Source of the DNA: a bacterium
GTDB taxonomy: Bacteria > Auribacterota > Tritonobacteria > UBA1439
Assembly (NCBI GenBank): GCA_028716845.1
Contig: JAQUPF010000002.1
Location: 124,001 to 188,000 of the forward strand
Length of the DNA: 64,000 nt
Direction: 5' to 3'
Every line of letters begins with the position of its first letter. Position 1 is the stretch's first letter. A model generated the notes under the pieces. That model was not told the DNA's origin, ran no database searches, and was given only the letters and a program-made list of their open reading frames with translations. The translations under genes were made by a program, and so were the position numbers. Shown piece by piece: positions 1 to 8,103 of this stretch.

Positions 1-1
1 G

Positions 2-448
2 TGCGCGATGCCCGAGGTCGTCATGATGTTCGGCTCGATTCCGATGGCCTCCTACGCGACCCCGTGCACCGAGGAGGGGCCGCGCGCAATCGCCGATCTC
101 ATCGGCGAGTGCGACGCCCTCATCATCGAGCGGCACGGCACGCTCACCGTCGGCCCCGACGTCTTCTCGGCGTACGACAAGCTGGAGAAGGTGGAGCACA
201 GCGCGGAGGTCTGCGCCGCCGCGCGGCTCATCGGCCCCGTGAAGCCGCTCCCCCAGGAGGAGGTCGCCAAGCTCCTCGAGCTCCGGCAATCGCTCGGCCT
301 CTCCGGAAAGGTCTACCCCTGCAACCGCTGCGGTATGTGCGGGCGGGGTGAGGACGTCCCGCCGGCCGACGGGGACGTCGCGGCCATCGCGGCGAGGATC
401 GCCCGTTCCATACAGGAGAAACTGTCCCATGGCGGCAAAGAAGGGTAA
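2..448 (+). CDS. Class II aldolase/adducin family protein, C-terminal part
   Basis: The reading frame is open from the left edge, so the start and the metal-binding N-terminal half lie outside the window. The visible 149 residues match the C-terminal half of class II aldolases of the fuculose-phosphate aldolase type: a TPCTEEGP stretch, then ALIIERHGTLTVG and VFSAYDKLEKVEHSA, where the first His is the third zinc ligand of the family. These enzymes cleave sugar phosphates to dihydroxyacetone phosphate and an aldehyde. The tail beyond the usual fold has three closely spaced cysteines (CNRCGMC), which is not part of the core enzyme. The stop overlaps the next gene by 20 bases, which suggests translational coupling. 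Substrate cannot be told from this fragment. Confidence 0.8.
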   Translation, partial: CAMPEVVMMFGSIPMASYATPCTEEGPRAIADLIGECDALIIERHGTLTVGPDVFSAYDKLEKVEHSAEVCAAARLIGPVKPLPQEEVAKLLELRQSLGLSGKVYPCNRCGMCGRGEDVPPADGDVAAIAARIARSIQEKLSHGGKEG

Positions 449-716
449 ACGGACGGCGGCGGCGGGCCCGCGCCTCTACCCCGAGGTGATGACCATCGAC
501 GAGATCGCCGACTACCTCCACCTCCACAAGCAGGTGGTCTACCGGCACGTCAAGCACGGCAACATTCCCGTGAGCCGGATCGGCGCCACCATCCGCTTCA
601 AGAAGTCGGTCATCGACGCCTGGCTCGAGGATTCGGCCATGCGGAACCTGAAGCGCCCCGGCGGCGGGGGCGGCGAGCGGCCGCGCGTGGAGAAGGAGAA
701 ATTCGTCTGGGAGTAG
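429..716 (+). CDS. Excisionase-type HTH DNA-binding protein
   Basis: A 95-residue protein with a MerR/excisionase-like helix-turn-helix (HTH_17 type): TIDEIADYLHLHKQVVYRHV followed by a wing containing IPVSRIGATIRFKKS and the closing DAWL. Such proteins bind DNA as small regulators, or as recombination directionality factors when next to an integrase. No integrase is nearby, so a regulatory role is more likely. The start at 429 lies inside the aldolase gene (20-base overlap). A lysine-rich N-terminus and a Gly/Arg/Lys-rich tail flank the domain. It could regulate the aldolase pathway to its left; this is inference from position only. Confidence 0.75.
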   Translation: MAAKKGKRTAAAGPRLYPEVMTIDEIADYLHLHKQVVYRHVKHGNIPVSRIGATIRFKKSVIDAWLEDSAMRNLKRPGGGGGERPRVEKEKFVWE

Positions 717-740
717 CGCCCGCCCCCGGACGCCCGCGCC

Positions 741-1526
741 ATGAACCTGCTGAAGGCCGTCGCCGGCAAGCGCGAGCTCCTCTCCACCCTCGTCGTCCGG
801 AACCTGAAGATCCGCTACCAGGGGTCGGCGCTCGGATTCTTCTGGACGCTCCTCAACCCGCTCTTCATGATGTTCATCTACTGGCTCTTCATCCGCTTCA
901 TGAAGTTCCCGATGGACCCGTGGGGCCTCCTCGCCGGCATCCTCTCCTGGCAGTTCCTCACGATGTGCTGCGGCGACTCCATCGGCGCCGTCGCGGGGCA
1001 CCCGAACCTCGTGAAGAAGGTCTACTTCCCGCGCGCCATCCTGCCGCTCGCGACGGTCCTCGCGAACCTCGTCAACTTCCTCCTCTCGCTCGGTGTCCTC
1101 CTCGTCCTGACGGTCGCGGCGGGGCGGCTCTCGTGGGGGTCGGCCCTCGCGGCGCTCCCGCTCGTCATCGCCCTCCAGCTCGTCTTCTGCCTGGGCCTCT
1201 CGCTCCTCATCTCCTGCTCGAGCGTCTACTTCAGGGACACCGAGCACATCGTCGGCGTCCTCCTCATGGCCTGGTTCTTCATGTCGCCGGTCATCTACGC
1301 CCTCGACTTCCTCGCGGGCAACCCGCGCGTGCCCGCCTGGATGCTCCGCCTCTACACGCTGAACCCGATGGCGGGCATCATCACCCTCTACCGGACGATC
1401 ATCCTCGGCGGGCCGCCGGCCGGGCGGGTCGCGACCGCGGCCGCGGTCGTCGTCCCGCTCCTCGTCCTCGCGGCGGGGGTGCGGGTTTTCATGCGCTACG
1501 AGCCGGACTTCGCCGATGAGCTCTGA
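741..1526 (+). CDS. ABC-2 type polysaccharide export permease (Wzm/TagG family)
   Basis: A 261-residue polytopic inner-membrane protein with about six hydrophobic segments. The N-terminal VVRNLKIRYQGSALGFFW pattern followed by NPLFMMFIYWLF is typical of O-antigen and teichoic-acid export permeases (ABC2_membrane). The late YTLNPMAGIITLYR motif is also characteristic. It would form the channel through which an undecaprenyl-linked polysaccharide crosses the membrane, driven by the ATPase encoded at 1771. The two genes are separated by about 240 bases that hold repeat sequence, which is unusual for such a pair. Downstream glycosyltransferases support a role in surface glycan export. Length is normal for the family. 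Confidence 0.9.
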   Translation: MNLLKAVAGKRELLSTLVVRNLKIRYQGSALGFFWTLLNPLFMMFIYWLFIRFMKFPMDPWGLLAGILSWQFLTMCCGDSIGAVAGHPNLVKKVYFPRAILPLATVLANLVNFLLSLGVLLVLTVAAGRLSWGSALAALPLVIALQLVFCLGLSLLISCSSVYFRDTEHIVGVLLMAWFFMSPVIYALDFLAGNPRVPAWMLRLYTLNPMAGIITLYRTIILGGPPAGRVATAAAVVVPLLVLAAGVRVFMRYEPDFADEL

Positions 1527-1534
1527 GGAGAAGG

Positions 1535-1745
1535 ACCAATCCACCACGGATCGACACGGATCATGACGGATTCACACGGGTGCTTTTCATGGGAACATCA
1601 GCGGGTGTCCGTCGATCATCGGTGCGGATCCGTGGAGTGTGGTTCATTTTTCCGCGGCGGACCGTGCGATAAACGAACGACGCGCTGCTCTACAATCCGT
1701 GAATATCCGTACGTATCCGTGATCATCAGCGGCAATTGGTTCATG
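1535..1745. repeat. GATCCGTG-family dispersed repeat between wzm and wzt
   Basis: The gap between the permease and ATPase genes carries degenerate copies of a short unit in both orientations: ACCACGGATCGACACGGATC near 1545 and GCGGATCCGTGGAGTG near 1625, then TCCGTGAATATCCGTACGTA near 1697 and AATTGGTTC at 1734. The same units recur at 10.1, 13.2, 53.3 and 62.4 kb. The opposed copies could fold into a hairpin. No open frame here resembles a gene. Confidence 0.6.
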
Positions 1746-1770
1746 ATGTGATTGCGGCGGCGGGAATGGC

Positions 1771-2949
1771 ATGCACGCGATCGAGGTGAACGGCGTCGGG
1801 AAGCGGTTCCACATCCGGCACGGCGGCCGCCACACGCTCAAGGCCGCCGCGCTCGGCCGCGTCCGCGGGCGGCGCGCGCGCGAGGCGTTCTGGGCCCTCC
1901 GGGAGATCAGCTTCGGCGTCGAGGCGGGGACGACGCTCGGCATCATCGGCTCCAACGGCGCCGGCAAGAGCACGCTCCTCGGCCTCCTCGCCCGCACGAT
2001 GCGGCCGACGGAGGGGACGATCGACGTCCGCGGGCGGGTCTCCTCCCTCCTCGAGCTCGGGGCGGGATTCCACCCCGACCTGAGCGGCGCCGAGAACATC
2101 TATCTGAACGGCGCCATCCTCGGCCTCCGCCGCGCCGAGATCGCCACGCGCTTCGACCGGATCGTCCGCTTCGCCGGCCTCGAGGAGTTCATCGACACCC
2201 CGGTCAAGCACTACTCCTCGGGGATGTACGTCCGGCTGGGCTTCGCGGTCGCCGTCGAGGTCGAGCCGGACATCCTCCTCATCGACGAGGTGATGGCGGT
2301 CGGCGACGAGACCTTCAAGCGGAGGTGCCTCGAGAAGATCGCCGACTTCAAGCGCGCCGGCAGGACGATGCTCATCGTCTCGCACGACCTCGACACGATC
2401 ACCGGCGTGAGCGACCGGGTCCTCCTCCTCGACGCGGGGCGGATCGCGGGCGTCGGGGAGCCGGGGCGGGTGGTGGACCAGTACAAGAGCCTGGGCTTCA
2501 TCAAGGCGGGCGACGTCGTCGTGCGGGAATGGGGGACGCGGGAGGCGGTCATCGCCGGCGTCCGCTTCACCGACGGCCGCGGCGAGGCGGTCGAGCGGAT
2601 CCGGAGCGGCGACCCGCTCGCCGTCGAGATCGCCTACCGGGCCGGGCGGCGGGTGGAGGAGCCGGTCTTCGGCTTCGCCGTCTCGCGGGGCGACGGCACC
2701 CTCTGCTGCGGGAGCAACACGCTCATCGACGGCGTCCATATCCCGTCCATCGAGGGGGAGGGGACGGTGCGCCTCCTCTTCCCGTCGCTCCCGCTCCTCG
2801 AGGGGAAGCACTACGTCTCCCTCTCGCTCCACTCCCGGGACCACCGGACGAACTACCACCGCCTCGACAACTGGTTCAGCCTCTGGGTGGACTGCCCGCG
2901 GAGGGCCGAGGGGACCGTGAACATCGCCTGCACCTGGGAGACGACCTGA
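1771..2949 (+). CDS. ABC transporter ATPase with Wzt-type C-terminal domain
   Basis: This 392-residue protein powers polysaccharide export with the permease at 741. Residues 1-235 form the nucleotide-binding domain: Walker A GSNGAGKST, a signature SSGMYVRLGFAVA and Walker B DILLIDEVMAVGD, with the switch His in IVSHD. The roughly 150-residue extension from residue 245 onward (starting near VVREWGTREAVI) matches the position and size of the Wzt C-terminal domain, which in E. coli O8/O9a binds the capped end of the glycan and gives cargo selectivity. The start was chosen at the ATG preceded by GGGAATGGC. Followed after 13 bases by the small gene at 2963. Confidence 0.92.
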   Translation: MHAIEVNGVGKRFHIRHGGRHTLKAAALGRVRGRRAREAFWALREISFGVEAGTTLGIIGSNGAGKSTLLGLLARTMRPTEGTIDVRGRVSSLLELGAGFHPDLSGAENIYLNGAILGLRRAEIATRFDRIVRFAGLEEFIDTPVKHYSSGMYVRLGFAVAVEVEPDILLIDEVMAVGDETFKRRCLEKIADFKRAGRTMLIVSHDLDTITGVSDRVLLLDAGRIAGVGEPGRVVDQYKSLGFIKAGDVVVREWGTREAVIAGVRFTDGRGEAVERIRSGDPLAVEIAYRAGRRVEEPVFGFAVSRGDGTLCCGSNTLIDGVHIPSIEGEGTVRLLFPSLPLLEGKHYVSLSLHSRDHRTNYHRLDNWFSLWVDCPRRAEGTVNIACTWETT

Positions 2950-2962
2950 CGGGGGAACGGCC

Positions 2963-3403
2963 ATGAGCGACAAGTTCGAGATCGGCGCCGACGGCGTGGA
3001 CGTGAAGGCGATCATGCGGGAGATCGAGGAGCGGGTCGCCCGGAAGAAGGCCGCCGGCGTCTACGAGCGGTACGACCTCTCCCGCGTGGCGGCGCTCGAG
3101 CTGAGCCGCGTCCGGTCCGAGGCCGACTTCCTCGACTACTCGCTGAAGGTCATCCAGCAGACCTGGGACATCGACCTCTCCGACTTCCCGATCCACTCCA
3201 AAGGCGGCGTCCTCGGCAGGCCGGCGGCGCTCCTGAAGAAGGTCATCTGGAAGCTCCTCAAGTTCTACACCTACCGCCTCTTCTCGCAGCAGAAGGAGTT
3301 CAACTGCCAGGTGGCGAACGCCGTCGCGAGCCTCAACCGGAAGCTCGACCGGGAGCTCGCCGCCCGCAAGGGCGGGGGGGACGCGGGCAGGCCGGCGGAC
3401 TGA
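2963..3403 (+). CDS. Small conserved-looking protein of glycan export operon
   Basis: A 146-residue protein I do not assign to a named family. The N-terminal part (VDVKAIMREIEERVARKKAA) is a charged helix, the middle has LDYSLKVIQQTWDIDLSDF, and the C-terminal part (FNCQVANAVASLNRKLDREL) looks coiled-coil. Similar short helical segments often precede methyltransferase or glycosyltransferase domains in O-antigen loci, so it may be a stand-alone helper of the neighbouring transferases. It sits between the Wzt-like ATPase and two glycosyltransferases with gaps of 13 and 16 bases, so it is probably co-transcribed with them. Confidence 0.65.
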   Translation: MSDKFEIGADGVDVKAIMREIEERVARKKAAGVYERYDLSRVAALELSRVRSEADFLDYSLKVIQQTWDIDLSDFPIHSKGGVLGRPAALLKKVIWKLLKFYTYRLFSQQKEFNCQVANAVASLNRKLDRELAARKGGGDAGRPAD

Positions 3404-3419
3404 CGGGGGGAGGGGCACG

Positions 3420-4616
3420 GTGCCGAGGGGGAGGTTCGCCTTCGTCGTCCCGCGCTACGGCGTCGATTCCGCCGGGGGGGCCGAGGTCCTCGCGCGGGGC
3501 GTCGCCGAGCGGCTCGCCGCCTCGGGGGCCGAGGTCGCCGTCCTCACCACCTGCGCCCGCGACCACGCGACCTGGCGGAACTACTACCGCCCCGGCCGCG
3601 AGACGATCGGCGGCGTCGACGTCCGCCGCTTCCCCGTCGACGAGCCCCGGCGGGACGAGGAGTTCGCCTCCCTCCAGGGACGCATCTCGCGCGGCATCCC
3701 CCTGAGCCGCGAGGAGGAGGAGCGATGGATGGCGGGGAGCGTCCACAGCGCCCCTCTCTATGACTTCATCGCCGCCGCGCGCGACCGCTATGACGCCTTC
3801 CTCTTCATCCCCTACCTCTTCGGGACGACCTGCCGCGGGATGCGCGTCGCCCCCGAGAAGTCGCTCCTCGTCCCCTGCCTCCACGACGAGGCGTACGCCC
3901 GGCTCTCCCTCTTCCGCGAGATGTTCCAGGCCGCGCGGGGGATCGTCTGCAACAGCCCCCCCGAGATGGAACTCGCCGTGCGGCTCTACGGTCTCGACCC
4001 GGCCCGCTGCGCCGTCGGGGGGATGGGCTTCGAGCCGCGGGAGCGGTACCGGCCGGAGCGGTTCCGGCGGCGATACGGTATCAAGGGACCGTTCCTCCTC
4101 TACGCCGGCAGGCGCGAGACCGGGAAGAACACGCCGCTCCTCATCGAGTACTTCAGCATCTTCAGGCGCTACAACCGCGCCGACCTGCGCCTCCTCCTCC
4201 TCGGCACGGGGGAGGTTGCCGTGCCGGCCGACGCCCGCGCCTGGATCGCCGACCTCGGCTACGTCGCCGAGGAGCGGAAGCACGACGCCTACGCGGCGTG
4301 CCTCGCCCTCTGCCAGCCGTCGCTCAACGAGAGCCTCTCCATCGTCCTGATGGAGGCGTGGCTCGCCGGCGCCCCGGGCCTCGTCCACGGCGACTGCCTC
4401 GTCACCGCCTCCCACTGCCTCCGCTCGAACGGCGGCCTCCTCTTCCGCGACTACCCCGGCTTCGAGGAGTGCCTCCTCGCCCTCCTCGGGCGGGAGGGGC
4501 TCCGGGGCGCCCTCGCCGCGGGCGGGCGGCGCTACGTGGAGCGGGAGTACTCCTGGGAGGCGGCGATGGAGCGGTGGGGGCGGGCGCTCGCGCGGTTCGG
4601 CCTGGGGGAACCGTGA
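3420..4616 (+). CDS. Glycosyltransferase, GT4 family
   Basis: A 398-residue GT-B fold transferase. The N-terminal nucleotide-fold half begins FAFVVPRYG with a GGAEVLARGVAERL glycine-rich loop. The C-terminal half has FLLYAGRRETGKN followed by LCQPSLNESLSIVLMEAW, which corresponds to the E-x7-E donor-binding motif of GT4 enzymes. It should transfer a sugar from a nucleotide donor onto the growing glycan at the cytoplasmic face of the membrane. Translation starts at a GTG preceded by GGGGGGAGGGGCAC. The stop overlaps the start of the next glycosyltransferase (GTGA). Donor and acceptor sugars cannot be read from sequence. Confidence 0.88.
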   Translation: MPRGRFAFVVPRYGVDSAGGAEVLARGVAERLAASGAEVAVLTTCARDHATWRNYYRPGRETIGGVDVRRFPVDEPRRDEEFASLQGRISRGIPLSREEEERWMAGSVHSAPLYDFIAAARDRYDAFLFIPYLFGTTCRGMRVAPEKSLLVPCLHDEAYARLSLFREMFQAARGIVCNSPPEMELAVRLYGLDPARCAVGGMGFEPRERYRPERFRRRYGIKGPFLLYAGRRETGKNTPLLIEYFSIFRRYNRADLRLLLLGTGEVAVPADARAWIADLGYVAEERKHDAYAACLALCQPSLNESLSIVLMEAWLAGAPGLVHGDCLVTASHCLRSNGGLLFRDYPGFEECLLALLGREGLRGALAAGGRRYVEREYSWEAAMERWGRALARFGLGEP

Positions 4617-5683
4617 GGATCGACCAGCTCCTGCCGGGGATCGCCATCGGCGACGCCATCAGCAACCACGCCCGCCAGCTCCAGGCGATCGCGCGCGGCT
4701 GGGGCGCGGACTCGACGATCTACTGCGACCTCCGGCACGTCCACCCGGAGGCCGAGCACCTCTGCGCGGACTACCGGCGGCTCCCGCCGCGCGGCCCGGC
4801 CGACGTCACCGTCTACCACTACTCCGTCGGCTCCGCCCTCACCCCCGTCTTCAGGGGCCTCGCCGGCCGGCGCGTCCTCGTCTACCACAACATCACCCCG
4901 CACGAATTCTACGAGGGGATCCACGACGGGAAGGCGGCGGCGCTCCGCGCGGGGCGGGAGGAGCTCGCCTCGCTCGCCGGCGTCCCCGACCTCGCCCTCG
5001 GCGTGTCGGAGTTCAACCGGCGGGAGCTCGAGGCGCGCGGCTTCCGGCGGACGGGCGTCCTCCCCCTCATCCTCGACGAGGAGAAGCTCGCCGGTGAGCC
5101 GGACCGCGCGGTCCTCAGGCGCTACCGCGGCGGCGCGAACCTCCTCTTCGTCGGCCGGATGGCGCCGAACAAGCGGGTCGAGGACCTCATCAGGATCTTC
5201 TACTGCTTCCGGAACACGGTGAACCCGCGCTCGCGGCTGATCCTCGCGGGCTCGCTCATGGGGATGGACCGGTATATGTCCTCCCTCCGCGCCCTCGTCA
5301 CCGTCCTCGACCTGCCCGACGTCGTCTTCCTCAACCACGTCACCGACGCCGCCCTCCACGCCCTCTATCGGACGGCGGGGGCCTTCGTCTGCATGAGCGA
5401 GCACGAGGGGTTCTGCATCCCGCTGCTCGAGGCGATGCACTTCCGCGTCCCCGTCATCGCCTACGCCGCGGCGGCCGTTCCCGAGACGCTCGCCGGGGCG
5501 GGCGTCCTCGTCCGCGAGAAGGACCACGCCGCGATCGCCGAGCTCGCCGGCATGGTCATCTCCGACGCGTCGCTCCGCCGCGCCGTCGTCGAGCGGCAGC
5601 TCGCCCGCCTCCCCGACTTCTCCCTCCCCCGGGTGGCCGCCCGCTTCCGGGGGCAGCTCGCCCCGCTCCTCGCCGCGGGCTGA
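4613..5683 (+). CDS. Glycosyltransferase, GT4 family
   Basis: A 356-residue glycosyltransferase starting at a GTG that overlaps the upstream stop by 4 bases. Key signatures are LPGIAIGDAISNHARQLQ at the N-terminus, LLFVGRMAPNKRVEDLIR as the start of the C-terminal Rossmann domain, and CMSEHEGFCIPLLEAM as the donor-binding E-x7-E motif. It is the last gene of the plus-strand glycan operon and probably adds a different sugar from its neighbour. The longer open frame upstream of 4613 is only antiparallel shadow sequence of the previous gene. Confidence 0.88.
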   Translation: MRIDQLLPGIAIGDAISNHARQLQAIARGWGADSTIYCDLRHVHPEAEHLCADYRRLPPRGPADVTVYHYSVGSALTPVFRGLAGRRVLVYHNITPHEFYEGIHDGKAAALRAGREELASLAGVPDLALGVSEFNRRELEARGFRRTGVLPLILDEEKLAGEPDRAVLRRYRGGANLLFVGRMAPNKRVEDLIRIFYCFRNTVNPRSRLILAGSLMGMDRYMSSLRALVTVLDLPDVVFLNHVTDAALHALYRTAGAFVCMSEHEGFCIPLLEAMHFRVPVIAYAAAAVPETLAGAGVLVREKDHAAIAELAGMVISDASLRRAVVERQLARLPDFSLPRVAARFRGQLAPLLAAG

Positions 5684-5693
5684 GGCGCCCCGC

Positions 5694-6395
5694 TCACTCC
5701 CAGGGGAGCCGGAGCGGCGCCCCGCCGAGGATCTCCGCGGTCGGGCCGTCGGCGACGACGCGGCCGCCCTTCAGGACGACCGTCCGCGCGCAGACCTTCC
5801 CGACGAGGTCGAGGTCGTGGGTGGCGACGATCCTCGTCGCCGCGAGCGACCGGAGGTGGCCGATGAAGTCGTCCCTCGCCGCCGGGTCGAGATTGCTCGT
5901 CGGCTCGTCGAGCGCGACGATCTCCGGCTCGAGGGCGAGCACCGTCGCGAGCGAGACCTTCTTCCGCTCGCCGAAGCTCAGGTGGTGGGAGGAGCGCCCC
6001 TCGAACCCCTCCATCCGGACGAGCGCGAGCGCCTTCCGGACGCGCGCCTCCACCTCCGCCGGCGGGAAGCGCATGTTGCGCGGGCCGAACGCCACGTCGG
6101 CCCGGACGGTCGGCGTGAAGAGCTGGTCATCCGGGTCCTGGAAGACGAGGCCGACCGCCCGCCGGATCCGGCGGATGTTCCCGTCCTTCACCTCCATCCC
6201 GAGGACGCGCACCGACCCCTCGCCCCGCAGGAGGCCGTTCAGGTGGAGGAGGAGCGTGCTCTTCCCGGCCCCGTTCGGGCCGACGATCCCGACCGCCTCG
6301 CCGCGCCCGATCTCGAGCGAGACCCGGTCGAGGGCGGGCGTCCCGTCCGGGTAGGAGAAGGAGAGCGACCGAATGCTGACCGCGTCGCCGCTCAA
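5694..6395 (-). CDS. ECF transporter ATP-binding protein (CbiO/EcfA-like)
   Basis: A 233-residue ABC ATPase. Walker A is GPNGAGKST, the Q-loop region is VFQDPDDQLF (typical of CbiO/EcfA), the signature is LSFGERKK rather than LSGGE, and Walker B is EIVALDEPTSNLD with the switch His in VATHD. The start is a TTG that overlaps the stop of the upstream cbiQ-like gene (TTGA); no ATG or GTG lies nearby in frame, so coupled translation is likely. It pairs with the membrane protein at 6392. Only one ATPase gene is present here. Group-I ECF systems for cobalt or nickel use one ATPase as a homodimer, which fits. Confidence 0.88.
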   Translation of the reverse strand: MSGDAVSIRSLSFSYPDGTPALDRVSLEIGRGEAVGIVGPNGAGKSTLLLHLNGLLRGEGSVRVLGMEVKDGNIRRIRRAVGLVFQDPDDQLFTPTVRADVAFGPRNMRFPPAEVEARVRKALALVRMEGFEGRSSHHLSFGERKKVSLATVLALEPEIVALDEPTSNLDPAARDDFIGHLRSLAATRIVATHDLDLVGKVCARTVVLKGGRVVADGPTAEILGGAPLRLPWE

Positions 6396-7168
6396 AAGGC
6401 ACCGCCCGCGAGGCGCCCCGCCCCGAAGGCGAGCCCTGCCGCGGCGAGGAAGAGCGCGTCGGCACGGCGGACGGGCGGCGGCGGAAGCGCGACGATCGTC
6501 CCGTCGAAGCCCCGGGCGCACATGGCGAGGTAGACCCGCTCGGCCCGCTCGTAGGCGCGGACGAAGAGGACGCCGACGATCCCCGCGAGCGCCCGCGCCG
6601 CCCGCGCGTGGCCGCCGCCGGGATCGCGCGCCTCCCGCGCCCGGGCGAGGCGCATCGCCTCGTCGGTGAGGACGAACAGGTACCGGTACATGAAGGCGAG
6701 GACCATGACGAGCAGCCGCGGGCAGCGGAGCGTCTCGAGCGCCGCGAGGAGCCGGTCGAACGGCGTCGTGGCGACGAGGGCGGTCATGCAGAGCGTCGAG
6801 AGGGCGGCCTTGACGACGACGTTCCAGAAGAGGAGGAGGCCGCCGGCGGTGACGGCGAGCCGCAGGGGGCCGACCGGCGCCTCGAGGAGCACGCGGCCGC
6901 CGCCGACGAACGGCAGGAAGGCGGCGACGAGCACCGCGAAGGGGATGACGGCGAGGAGCCGCCGGAGCGCGACCGCAAGGGGGACGCGGGCGAGGAGGAG
7001 GACCGCGGCGAGCGTCGCCGCGTAGGCGCCGAAGCTCGCGAATGCCCGCGGCGGCGTGGTGACGATGCAGAGGACGCCCGCCGCCGCCGCCGCGAGCTTC
7101 ACGGCCGGGTGGAGGCGGTGGAAGGGGCTGTCCCCGTCGCTGTGGGCGTCGATGAAGGAGTGGCGCAC
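6392..7168 (-). CDS. ECF transporter T component (CbiQ-like)
   Basis: A 258-residue polytopic membrane protein. The N-terminal HSFIDAHSDGDSPFHRLHP matches the conserved opening of CbiQ proteins, followed by five or so hydrophobic segments and the coupling-helix Arg motifs (ARAREARD and YERAERVYLAM, the second close to the A-R-G signature MCARGF). It is the transmembrane coupling subunit linking a substrate-binding S component to the ATPases. Start is a GTG with GGAGAACGAC ahead of it. No S component (cbiM, cbiN or nikM) is adjacent, so the substrate-binding subunit must be encoded elsewhere or outside known families. Cobalt/nickel is the most likely substrate by family resemblance only. Confidence 0.85.
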   Translation of the reverse strand: MRHSFIDAHSDGDSPFHRLHPAVKLAAAAAGVLCIVTTPPRAFASFGAYAATLAAVLLLARVPLAVALRRLLAVIPFAVLVAAFLPFVGGGRVLLEAPVGPLRLAVTAGGLLLFWNVVVKAALSTLCMTALVATTPFDRLLAALETLRCPRLLVMVLAFMYRYLFVLTDEAMRLARAREARDPGGGHARAARALAGIVGVLFVRAYERAERVYLAMCARGFDGTIVALPPPPVRRADALFLAAAGLAFGAGRLAGGAF

Positions 7169-7590
7169 GTCGTTCTCCGCTCGGGATGGATGGTAGCACG
7201 AACGGGAGAATCGTGACAAGCCCGATATCCGGGAGTGGCGAGTGAGGATATCGCTTGGCCGCAGCTTGATGCAGGTAACAGATGAGCCACAGAGGACACA
7301 GAGGAAACTACAGTTCAAAGTTGAAAGTTCAAAGTGGATAGGAAGTTGGCATATCCGTCCAGCACCGCCTGCAATCGGTCGCCGGCATCAGTCATAACGA
7401 AGTTCCCGTGTTATACCCAAATCACCATAACCACGAAATTTCCAGTGTTATGGAAGCCGCCTGACCGCCTACCGTCAAGATTCTTCGGACCGCGAACAAG
7501 AAAGCTTGACCGCACCTCTCGTCGACAACATACTTTGGGTGTAGGGGACTCGGGTGCCCCGGCAAACGGAGATTTGTGTAAAATAACAAG
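7169..7590. other. Gene-free spacer left of the cassette array
   Basis: This 420-base stretch has no convincing gene. It holds GCCACAGAGGACACAGAGG near 7280 (also found inside the 220-bp repeat near 13 and 18.8 kb), a TTCAAAGTTGAAAGTTCAAA run near 7314, and two imperfect copies of a CATAAC...GTTATG palindrome at 7393-7414 and 7426-7452. GC content falls sharply towards its right end. The sequence just left of 7591 could be an attI-like or worn attC site, but I see no clear stem. Confidence 0.5.
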
Positions 7591-7607
7591 TTATGTGGTG
7601 AAGAGAT

Positions 7608-7880
7608 ATGAAGATATCAGGACTATTTAATAAGATATCCGAATTGTTCTCGCTGCCCCGGACCAAATGTAGCAAGTGCCAGCGTCCTTACAACGACTTT
7701 GTTATAGACTTTGCTGAAGGCACGATCAAGTGTGTCGGATGCGGCAGTTCAACGGACATTGTTGAGGAGCTCGGGCCAGACCAAGCGGTCTTCATTCTCG
7801 ACACGATGCTGCGGAAAGACCCCGACGTGGAAACTCGGGCTCAAGCTGAGCAACTGAAGATTAGAATTGAGAACACATAA
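7608..7880 (+). CDS. Cassette-borne small zinc-ribbon protein
   Basis: A 90-residue protein encoded by the first cassette. Two CxxC pairs, CSKC at residues 21-24 and CVGC about 20 residues later, form a likely zinc ribbon; the C-terminal half is a charged helix rich in Asp, Glu and Arg. The family is not recognised. The gene starts 17 bases after the cassette boundary, and its TAA stop lies inside the R'' box of its attC site, both typical of integron cassettes. Codon use is far more AT-rich than the chromosomal genes on either side. Confidence 0.72.
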   Translation: MKISGLFNKISELFSLPRTKCSKCQRPYNDFVIDFAEGTIKCVGCGSSTDIVEELGPDQAVFILDTMLRKDPDVETRAQAEQLKIRIENT

Positions 7881-7938
7881 CCTGTCTGCTGTAAGGGATG
7901 GCGCAAAGGACGCGCCACCCCTGAGCAGCACGTTCGCG
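7874..7938 (+). other. attC site of cassette 1
   Basis: R'' is CACATAAC at 7874-7881, complementary over 8 bases to the cassette's own start at 7590-7597. The arms CTGTAAGGGATGGCG and CGCCACCCCTGAGCAGC pair imperfectly around a short CAAAGGACG loop. The site ends at G7932, followed by TT of the next cassette. About 60 bases long, the short class of attC. Confidence 0.72.
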
Positions 7939-8081
7939 GGACGCCAAGCGTCCCGCGAACGCCGCTGCGGATTGCCATCCGCTGGTCTCGGGCGCTTCGC
8001 GCCCTCGAACCAGCGGCTGCAGCGGACGCCCGCCGCGGCGAGCAAGCTCGCCTCCGCGGCCGCCGCTGATCCGCAGCGGCG
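7933..8081 (+). repeat. Gene-free integron cassette, copy a
   Basis: A 149-base unit lying exactly between two G^TT junctions and holding no gene. It opens with a perfect 14-bp hairpin (arm CGTTCGCGGGACGC, including the preceding CG). R'' CCGCGAAC at 7953-7960 is complementary to its own start GTTCGCGG. A perfect 12-bp stem (GCCGCTGCGGAT at 7961-7972 with its complement at 8069-8080) closes the attC, and at least two inner hairpins lie between. A second copy at 8752 differs by only two substitutions and one deleted base. The reading frames across it are repeat translations, not proteins. Confidence 0.75.
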
Positions 8082-8103
8082 TTAGATACATAAAGAAGAG
8101 AGC

